DNA of 12,680 nt from Phycisphaerales bacterium UBA1926 (GTDB lineage: Bacteria > Planctomycetota > Phycisphaerae > Phycisphaerales > UBA1924). Location: positions 53,170 to 65,849 of the forward strand of contig DDFO01000038.1 in assembly GCA_002337215.1 (NCBI GenBank), in the 5' to 3' direction. Made by a program: the position numbers and the translations under genes. Numbering within the stretch: the stretch's first letter is position 1; each line of letters opens with the position of its first letter. A model generated the notes under the pieces. The model was given only the letters and a program-made list of their open reading frames with translations. It ran no database searches and was not told where the DNA came from. Shown here in pieces: positions 7,059-12,680 of the stretch.

Positions 7059-8387
7059 ATGCACGCAGGGGAAAACCAGGCGAGAACCCTCGGGTTCTGT
7101 ATCGCGGGCGCCGCCGCTGGCTCGGGCAACCTCGGTGTCCGCGCGCTCTGCAACAGCACGATCGCGGGGCTCTCACGGAGGGCGTCGGGTGCGACGATCT
7201 CGGTCTTTGATGACCGCAAGGGCGTCGCGCCGCTCGACATCCCGGGTGCAGGAGACGGTTGCAAAATTCAGCGAACCGGTGCTCGCCTGACGAGGCGTTG
7301 GCACGACCCCGACTCGTTCGGGCACATCCGCGTCGCCCTCCGTCTGGGGGGGCTCAACAACGCGACCGCCCGCGCGATCCGCGACGCCGACGCGATTCTT
7401 GATATTTCTGGGGGTGACAGCTTCACCGACCTTTATGGCCCGTGGAGGCTCCGCGCTATCCTGATGCCCAAGCAGATCGCCATCGAATCGGGGACCCCGC
7501 TCGTCCTGTTGCCCCAGACCATCGGGCCGTTCGAGTCTCCCAAGGCGATCGAGGATGCACGCCGTGTCATGCTCGGGGCGGCAGCGGTCTGGGCCCGCGA
7601 CGCGCGATCGGCCGAAAACATGCGGACGATCCTCGGCGATCGGTTCGATCCCGCGATTCACCGCGAGGGCGTCGACGTTGCGTTTCTTCTCCCCCCGGTT
7701 GCGCCGCCTGACACCGCGCCGCTCGAGTCGCTTGTCGATGGCCAGCCCTTCGCGGGGGTGAACGTCAGCGGGCTCATCTGGAACCAGCCCGACAAGGCCC
7801 GCTCGCAGTACGGCTTCAAGGCGGACTACCGCGTCTTCCTGCCCGCCCTCGTCGAACGACTCGCTCGCGATCCCGGGCTTCGCGTGCTCCTCGTGCCCCA
7901 TGTCAACGCGCCAGCCGACATGTACGAGTCCGATCTCAGGGCCTGCCGGGAACTGCACGCTGGTCTGGATCCAGCGGTCGCGGAGCGGGTCTCTGTTGTC
8001 TCCGAGTTCGACCAGCCCGAGCACGCGAAGTGGCTCATCTCCAGGGCCGAGTGGTTCTGCGGGACGCGGATGCACGCGACCATCGCGGGGCTCTCGACGG
8101 GCGTGCCCACCGCGGCTGTCGCGTACAGCCCCAAGACCGTCGGCGTCTTCGAGTCCGTGGCGCAGGGAGAGCACGTCGCCGACCCGCGGACGCTCGACAC
8201 CGAGCCGATGATCGATGCCCTCTGGCGGAGTTTCGAATCGCGGGCCGACGCGAGGGCCTCACTCGCCCAGCACCTGCCCGGGGTCAAGGCGAAGGCCGAG
8301 GCGCAGCTCGATGAGATCGTCACGCTCGCAGGGGGCACGATCGAAATCGTCAACACGCAACCGCCCAGTGCGGAATCCGCGGCGTGA
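7059..8387 (+). CDS. Polysaccharide pyruvyl transferase family protein
   Basis: The 442-residue protein matches the PS_pyruv_trans family, which puts pyruvate ketals from phosphoenolpyruvate onto sugars of lipid-linked repeat units or wall polymers. Typical segments are GSGNLGVRAL (21-30), the acidic DISGGDSFTDLYG (115-127), LPQTIGPFES (151-160), WARD (178-181) and GTRMHATIAGLSTGVP (335-350). A YSPKTVGVFES stretch follows, characteristic of the C-terminal nucleotide-binding half. ATG 7059 has GGAGG at 7048-7052. The gene begins 30 bases after the methyltransferase and ends in a GTGA overlap with the flippase start, so coupled translation is likely. Not all members of this family are proven ketal synthases, and the acceptor is unknown. 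Its placement among Wzx, Wzy and an FrhB-like protein fits capsule or exopolysaccharide decoration. Confidence 0.87.
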   Translation: MHAGENQARTLGFCIAGAAAGSGNLGVRALCNSTIAGLSRRASGATISVFDDRKGVAPLDIPGAGDGCKIQRTGARLTRRWHDPDSFGHIRVALRLGGLNNATARAIRDADAILDISGGDSFTDLYGPWRLRAILMPKQIAIESGTPLVLLPQTIGPFESPKAIEDARRVMLGAAAVWARDARSAENMRTILGDRFDPAIHREGVDVAFLLPPVAPPDTAPLESLVDGQPFAGVNVSGLIWNQPDKARSQYGFKADYRVFLPALVERLARDPGLRVLLVPHVNAPADMYESDLRACRELHAGLDPAVAERVSVVSEFDQPEHAKWLISRAEWFCGTRMHATIAGLSTGVPTAAVAYSPKTVGVFESVAQGEHVADPRTLDTEPMIDALWRSFESRADARASLAQHLPGVKAKAEAQLDEIVTLAGGTIEIVNTQPPSAESAA

Positions 8388-9901
8388 GCGGCAGGCGGTC
8401 ATTCCTCCGTGGTGGCGTCGTGCTTACCGTTGGGAACACCGCGGGCTCGGTCTGCTCGTTCGCTCGCAACATCATCATCGCCCGCATCATCAGCGTCGAT
8501 GATTTCGGCATCGCGTCCACCTTCGCACTCACGATTTCACTCATCGAGATGGCGAGCAACATTGCCCTCGACCGCCTCATCATCCAGGCCCCGGACGGCG
8601 AGGATGAACGCCTCCAGGCTACGGCACAGTTTTTTCAGGTCATCCGCGGACTCCTTGGTTCTGTCGTCATGTTCGCTGTCGCCGGGCCTGTCGCGGCGTT
8701 GTTCGAGATCCCCGAGGTTACCTGGGCGTTCCGCGTGCTCGCCGTCGTCCCGTTCCTGAGATCGCTCACGCACCTCGATCAGTTCCGCATGCACCGCTCG
8801 ATGCGGTTCGCGGCGTCGGTCTGGACCGACACGACGCCGCTCGTGGTCTCGACCGCGCTCGCTGCGCCGCTCGCGTTCTGGCTCGACGACTACCGCGTTA
8901 TGCTCTGGGCGGTGCTGATCCAGGTCTCGCTCTACGTGCTGGTCTCGCACATCGTCGCTGAGCGGAAGTACGCGTGGGCCTGGGACCGGGCGCTGATCGC
9001 TCGCATGCTCGGCTTCGGTTGGCCCCTGCTCATCAACGCCCTGCTCATGTTCGGGATCTTCCAGGGCGACCGCGCGATCGTCGGCGCCTCGATCTCGATG
9101 GAGGCTCTGGGCCTCTACAGCGGCGCCTTCGGCCTGCTCATGATGCCCTCGCTTATCGCCTCCCGCGTGCTCCAATCGCTGCTGCTGCCCATGCTCTCCG
9201 CCGCCGCCGACAACGCACCGAAGTTCAACGAACTCTCGGCGTTCGCGATCCAGCTCAGCACACTCGCCGGGATCGGCTTCGCGGCCGGCACAGTCTGGTG
9301 TGGGGACAATCTTCTGGTCGTGTTCTACGGCGAGAAGTACGCCCCGGCCGCGTCGGTCGTCCCCTGGCTCGCGTGCATGCAGGGAATGCGCATCGCAAGG
9401 GCGGGGCAGAGCATCGCCGCGATTGCCAAGGCGGACACGCGCAACCCCATGTATGCCAATATCGTGCGCACGATCGCGATCCCGCTCGCGATCATCGGAG
9501 TGGCGTGCGGAGCCGGCGTCGAGTGGGTCGCCGCGTCCGGGCTCATCGGTGAGGCCCTCGCCGCGGTCTGGTCCCAACGCCTGCTGAGCCGGCGGATCGG
9601 GCTCCCGAGCATGCCGGTGATTCCTGCGGGATGCGCTGCGGCGGCGTTCGGGGTTGTCTGTTTCCTAGTCGCACGCGAGTTCGCGGGCGTCGGCAGCGCT
9701 CGCCCGCTCGACTTCGTGTGGGGAACTCTCGCTGGCATCGCCTCAGTATCGATTCAGATCGGATTCTCCTCATCGCTCCGCCGCCACCTGTCCGATCGAG
9801 TCTCCGAAGGCCCCGGAGTGATTGCCCCCCGACGCCCCGTCGATCAGCCGGTCCGCGAACCTGAGGTCGGCCAGGAGGCTACAGACATGCAGGAGCGATG
9901 A
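8384..9901 (+). CDS. Polysaccharide biosynthesis flippase, Wzx/MATE-MurJ fold
   Basis: The 505-residue protein is almost wholly hydrophobic, with about 12 to 14 likely membrane spans, as expected for Wzx-type lipid-linked oligosaccharide flippases. The N-terminal pattern is typical: a gene start of RRSFLRGGVVLTVGN, then FARNIIIARIISVDDFGIAST (residues about 26-46), which corresponds to the usual ARxLxPxDFGxxA motif. Further spans lie at about 92-110, 150-190, 210-235, 255-280, 365-390 and 415-465. It would move the undecaprenyl-linked repeat unit across the inner membrane. GTG 8384 overlaps the previous stop as GTGA and no strong Shine-Dalgarno is visible, which favours coupled initiation. 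After the last span there is a polar, proline-rich tail of about 40 residues, probably cytoplasmic and of unknown role. The next gene starts four bases later. Confidence 0.88.
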   Translation: MSGRRSFLRGGVVLTVGNTAGSVCSFARNIIIARIISVDDFGIASTFALTISLIEMASNIALDRLIIQAPDGEDERLQATAQFFQVIRGLLGSVVMFAVAGPVAALFEIPEVTWAFRVLAVVPFLRSLTHLDQFRMHRSMRFAASVWTDTTPLVVSTALAAPLAFWLDDYRVMLWAVLIQVSLYVLVSHIVAERKYAWAWDRALIARMLGFGWPLLINALLMFGIFQGDRAIVGASISMEALGLYSGAFGLLMMPSLIASRVLQSLLLPMLSAAADNAPKFNELSAFAIQLSTLAGIGFAAGTVWCGDNLLVVFYGEKYAPAASVVPWLACMQGMRIARAGQSIAAIAKADTRNPMYANIVRTIAIPLAIIGVACGAGVEWVAASGLIGEALAAVWSQRLLSRRIGLPSMPVIPAGCAAAAFGVVCFLVAREFAGVGSARPLDFVWGTLAGIASVSIQIGFSSSLRRHLSDRVSEGPGVIAPRRPVDQPVREPEVGQEATDMQER

Positions 9902-9905
9902 ACGC

Positions 9906-11162
9906 GTGAAACTCCCCGTGCTCGATATCCAGGAAGTCACTCAGCGGCAGCTCTGCACCGGGTGCGGCGTCTGTGCATCGGTCGAGCCCGGACGGTTCGC
10001 GATGGACGACGCCCCTTCGTTCGGCCGGCGGCCCAGAGTGCTCGACGACGCCAATCCCGAATCGGGCGAGGCGCTCCGTGCCTGCCCCGGCGCCTCCCTG
10101 ACACACACCTTCGACGAATCCGACCAGGAACTCATCGCGGACCTGCGATCCGCCTGGGGCCCGGTCTACGAAGTCTGGGAGGGGCACGCGACGGCTGACG
10201 ACATCCGCTACGCGGGGTCGAGCGGGGGCGCGGCGACCGCCCTCGCGCTCTTCGCAATCGAGCAGGAGGGCATGGGAGGGGTGCTCCACACCGCCGCCCG
10301 CGAGGACGCCCGTCATCTGAATCAGACGGTGTACAGCACGACACGCGAGGAACTCCACGACCGCACCGGTTCGCGGTACGCCCCGGCGAGTCCCGCCGAC
10401 CGGCTTGACCTGATCACGAGCGCTGGCAAACCCAGCGTCTTCATCGGCAAGCCGTGCGATGTCGCCGGGGTCCAGCAGGCCCGCCGGCAGAACGCGGCGC
10501 TCGATGCAAAGCTGGGGCTCACGATCGCGTTCTTCTGCGCCGGAGTCCCGTCGACCGAAGGGAACCTCGCCCTGCTCCGGAAGATCGGTGTCGATGATCC
10601 CGCAGCCCTTGCCTCCCTCCGCTACCGCGGCAACGGCTGGCCCGGACTCTGGACGGCCGAGTGGACCGACGCCGACGGTGATCCGCGCACCGCCGAGATG
10701 ACCTACGCCGAGTCGTGGGGGTTCCTCCAGCAGTACCGCCAGTGGCGCTGCTACATCTGCCCCGACCACAGCGGCGAGTTCGCCGATATCGCGGTGGGGG
10801 ACCCCTGGTACCGCCCGGTTGAACCGGGCGAGCCGGGTAAGTCGCTTATCATCGCTCGTACGAAAAGAGGGCGTGACCTGCTCCGCCGCGCCGCCGAGGC
10901 GGGCTACGTCACACTCGAGACCAAAGACCCGAGCCTGCTGCCCCGTTCGCAGGCGAATCTGCTCTCGACCCGCGGAAGGCTCTTCGGGCAACAGATCGTG
11001 ATGCGTGCGATGGGTGCGAAAGTTCCCGCGTTCCGGGGGTTCCCGACCCTGCCGCACTGGATCCGGCATCTTTCCTTGTCGATGAAAGTCCGGTCACTGA
11101 CGTCCACCATCACCCGCGTCCGCCGACGCCGCCTCACCAAACGGATCGACCAGTTCGGATGA
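9906..11162 (+). CDS. FrhB/FdhB-like iron-sulfur protein (coenzyme F420 hydrogenase/dehydrogenase beta subunit family)
   Basis: The 418-residue protein has the two-part FrhB architecture. A ferredoxin-like N-terminal segment carries C17-x2-C20-x2-C23 and C60-P. The core follows, with SSGGAATALALFAIE (105-119), GKPCDVAG (181-188, C184), C211, and CYICPD with C282 and C285, then GDPW (298-301). The first four cysteines can hold one [4Fe-4S] cluster and the other four a second. Family members pass electrons to a flavin and F420 or another acceptor. Relatives are common in bacterial polysaccharide loci beside pyruvyl transferases, where their reaction is mostly unknown. The C-terminus is strongly basic (RVRRRRLTKR, about 403-412), possibly for membrane contact. 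GTG 9906 is chosen because AGGAG lies at 9891-9895; a longer frame would sit inside the flippase gene. The stop overlaps the next ATG as ATGA. Confidence 0.85.
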   Translation: MKLPVLDIQEVTQRQLCTGCGVCASVEPGRFAMDDAPSFGRRPRVLDDANPESGEALRACPGASLTHTFDESDQELIADLRSAWGPVYEVWEGHATADDIRYAGSSGGAATALALFAIEQEGMGGVLHTAAREDARHLNQTVYSTTREELHDRTGSRYAPASPADRLDLITSAGKPSVFIGKPCDVAGVQQARRQNAALDAKLGLTIAFFCAGVPSTEGNLALLRKIGVDDPAALASLRYRGNGWPGLWTAEWTDADGDPRTAEMTYAESWGFLQQYRQWRCYICPDHSGEFADIAVGDPWYRPVEPGEPGKSLIIARTKRGRDLLRRAAEAGYVTLETKDPSLLPRSQANLLSTRGRLFGQQIVMRAMGAKVPAFRGFPTLPHWIRHLSLSMKVRSLTSTITRVRRRRLTKRIDQFG

Positions 11163-12574
11163 ACTTTCTCCTTGCCATGCAGGATTTCCGCGAGGACCTC
11201 GCCAAGGACTGGTACGGCCAGACCGTGCTGCATCCCCTCGGGTTCTCCGCGACCATGCTGCTCGGCATGCTCACGCTGCTCGTCCCGCGCCGGTTCGCGC
11301 TGCTTCCGATGATGACGATGGCGTGCTTCGTCGCCCCGGCGCAGCGCGTCGTGATCTTTGGGCTCGATTTCAACCTGCTCCGCGTCATGACCATGTTCGG
11401 TTGGGCGCGGATTCTTCTCCGCTCGGAATTCAAAGGGTTTCGCTGGAAGACCACCGACACCGTCGTCGTCCTCTGGCTCTTCGTCGGGACGGTCGCGTAC
11501 ACGATCCAGACCAACGGCGCCGGGCTCACCGAGCGTGCGGGGTGGATCATGGACGCCGGAGGTATCTACTTCTACACACGCTTCGTCATCCGCAACTGGA
11601 GCGACGTCCGTAGCACGATCCTCGGCTTCGCGATCCTCGCGATCCCCTGTGCGCTCGTGTTCCTTTTCGAACTCGCGACAGGCCGGAACATGTTCAGCGT
11701 CTTCGGCGGGGTGCCCCGCATGACCTCGATCCGGCAGGGCAAGCTCAGGGCCCAGGGCGCGTTCGCGCATCCGATCCTCGCCGGTTGCTTCTGGGCTTCG
11801 GTCATGCCCATGATGATCGGGCTCTATCTCGATGAGAAACGCGACCGATTCTGGATGGTCATGGGGGTCATCGGGTCACTGATTGTTATCTACGCGTGCC
11901 GGTCGAGCACGCCGGTGCTCGCGTTGATGTCAGCGGGCCTCGGCGCGTCGTGCTATTTCATCCGCCGGTGGCTCGGGGGCGTGCTCATCGCGCTGGCGAT
12001 CGTTCTGACCATCATGCACTTCGGCATGCGAGGCCCCGTCTGGTCGTTGCTCGCGAAGACCGATGTTTTCGCAGGATCAACCGGATACCACCGCTACGCG
12101 CTCTTCGACGCGTTCATCAACCGCTCGAGCGAATGGTGGATGTTCGGCACGCCCTCGACCGCCCACTGGGGGTGGGGCCTGCACGACGTCACCAACCACT
12201 ACGTCTTTGTCGCCATCAAGGGCGGGCTGCTTACGCTCGTCCTCTTCCTGGCGATCATCACGCTCTCGTTCCGATCCGTCGGCAACATGCTCAGGCGGTG
12301 CGACCGGGTCAAGAAGCACACCATCCTCACCTGGTCGATCGGCGTCGCCCTCTTCGTCCACATCATGTGCTTCTGGAGCGTGTCATACTTCGGGCAGATG
12401 ATCCTGCCCTGGTACATCACGCTCGGCCTCGTCGCGAGCCTCGCATCCGTTCCCGATTCGAAGCGACGCCGGGTCATGAAACGTCGCGTGCGCCATGGAG
12501 TGGTGGATGCCCCCCCGGACAATCAGGACGCTACTCCTGTCGGGCCGGGCTTAGCACACGAGGCTCTCGCATGA
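11159..12574 (+). CDS. O-antigen ligase/polymerase-like (Wzy-like) membrane protein
   Basis: The 471-residue polytopic membrane protein has about ten to twelve spans. It carries the Wzy_C/O-antigen-ligase style signature RAQGAFAHPILAGCFWA (197-213), followed by a span ending in a CRSSTPVLALMSAG segment (247-260). A large loop at about 290-350 has YHRYALFDAFINRS and a later TNHYVFVAIKGG stretch, matching the usual periplasmic loop with its HNxYL-type motif. It would polymerise undecaprenyl-linked repeat units or ligate a finished glycan to an acceptor; the sequence does not separate these roles. Adjacency to a Wzx-type flippase favours the polymerase. Its ATG overlaps the previous stop as ATGA, and its own stop overlaps the next ATG in the same way. 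The last 40 or so residues are polar and begin with a basic cluster (KRRRVMKRRVRH). Confidence 0.85.
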   Translation: MNFLLAMQDFREDLAKDWYGQTVLHPLGFSATMLLGMLTLLVPRRFALLPMMTMACFVAPAQRVVIFGLDFNLLRVMTMFGWARILLRSEFKGFRWKTTDTVVVLWLFVGTVAYTIQTNGAGLTERAGWIMDAGGIYFYTRFVIRNWSDVRSTILGFAILAIPCALVFLFELATGRNMFSVFGGVPRMTSIRQGKLRAQGAFAHPILAGCFWASVMPMMIGLYLDEKRDRFWMVMGVIGSLIVIYACRSSTPVLALMSAGLGASCYFIRRWLGGVLIALAIVLTIMHFGMRGPVWSLLAKTDVFAGSTGYHRYALFDAFINRSSEWWMFGTPSTAHWGWGLHDVTNHYVFVAIKGGLLTLVLFLAIITLSFRSVGNMLRRCDRVKKHTILTWSIGVALFVHIMCFWSVSYFGQMILPWYITLGLVASLASVPDSKRRRVMKRRVRHGVVDAPPDNQDATPVGPGLAHEALA

Positions 12575-12680
12575 ACCGTCCGACCGACCAATACGCTTGG
12601 ATCAAGGCGAAGGGGGGCATGGGCAACCGCATGCTCTGCGCGGCGAGTGGGATGCTCTGGGCGGAACTCGCGGGGCGGGT
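12571..12680 (+). CDS. NodZ/fucosyltransferase-like protein, N-terminal fragment cut by the window edge
   Basis: Only 36 codons are visible from ATG 12571, which overlaps the preceding stop as ATGA. After a polar start the sequence reads YAWIKAKGGMGNRMLCAASG (residues 8-27), then MLWAELAGR. This GGxGNRxxxxxSGxxWAxxxGR pattern resembles the nucleotide-sugar-binding start of NodZ-like and other fucosyltransferase-type (GT23/GT11-like) enzymes, which begin GGLGNRL or GGLGNQL and continue into a helix ending in GR. If so, it would be the first glycosyltransferase of the cluster. The donor cannot be told from so short a piece, and the open frame runs past the right edge. Confidence 0.5.
   Translation, partial: MNRPTDQYAWIKAKGGMGNRMLCAASGMLWAELAGR

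Noticed and set aside
7173..8174. Minus-strand frame of 333 codons opposite the pyruvyl-transferase-like gene
   Set aside because: Shadow frame; the plus strand carries the complete PS_pyruv_trans motif series.
8537..9577. Minus-strand frame of 346 codons opposite the flippase
   Set aside because: Extremely Arg/Asp/Glu/His-rich translation, the antisense image of hydrophobic membrane codons.
9879..11069. Minus-strand frame of 396 codons opposite the FrhB-like gene
   Set aside because: Long but without motifs; the plus-strand frame has all eight cluster cysteines and proper gene junctions.
1..12680. tRNA, rRNA, CRISPR array, transposase, integrase, restriction or phage-defence genes
   Set aside because: None was found by reading both strands; every well-supported gene fits sugar-nucleotide or polysaccharide metabolism and export.

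Overview
The window is bacterial, GC-rich (roughly two thirds G+C by eye) and densely coded. It holds most of one arm of a surface- or exo-polysaccharide biosynthesis locus. The style fits Planctomycetota: a divergent sugar-nucleotidyltransferase-like protein, a secreted beta-helix protein with a DUF1565-like motif, and a FkbM / pyruvyl-transferase / FrhB-like / Wzx / Wzy set. That phylum call is an inference from gene style only; no rRNA or marker gene is present.

Layout. (1) 765 to 1, minus strand: the first 255 residues of a divergent sugar nucleotidyltransferase-like protein that runs off the left edge. (2) 766-1258: a 493-base spacer, apparently a divergent promoter region, with no convincing gene. 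(3) 1259-3820, plus strand: the dTDP-L-rhamnose genes rfbD, rfbB and rfbC (rmlD-B-C); rfbA/rmlA is absent. (4) 3821-4037: a 217-base leader with a possible promoter, a 21-base-period direct repeat and a hairpin touching the Shine-Dalgarno. (5) 4038-6203: a large secreted right-handed beta-helix protein, followed by a strong intrinsic terminator (6221-6250). (6) 6279-12680: a tightly packed run encoding a FkbM-type methyltransferase, a polysaccharide pyruvyl transferase family protein, a Wzx-type flippase, an FrhB-like iron-sulfur protein, a Wzy/O-antigen-ligase-like membrane protein, and the first 36 codons of a NodZ/fucosyltransferase-like protein.

How they fit together (inference): rfbDBC make dTDP-L-rhamnose. 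The methyltransferase, the pyruvyl-transferase-like protein and the FrhB-like protein would modify sugars or the lipid-linked repeat unit. The flippase moves that unit across the inner membrane, and the Wzy-like protein polymerises or ligates it. The exported beta-helix protein is placed to bind, cut or epimerise the polysaccharide outside. Apart from the truncated NodZ-like start there is no glycosyltransferase here, so the locus must continue to the right or these enzymes lie elsewhere. Four gene junctions overlap by four bases (ATGA or GTGA), which suggests translational coupling.

No tRNA, rRNA, CRISPR array, insertion sequence, integrase or attachment site was seen.
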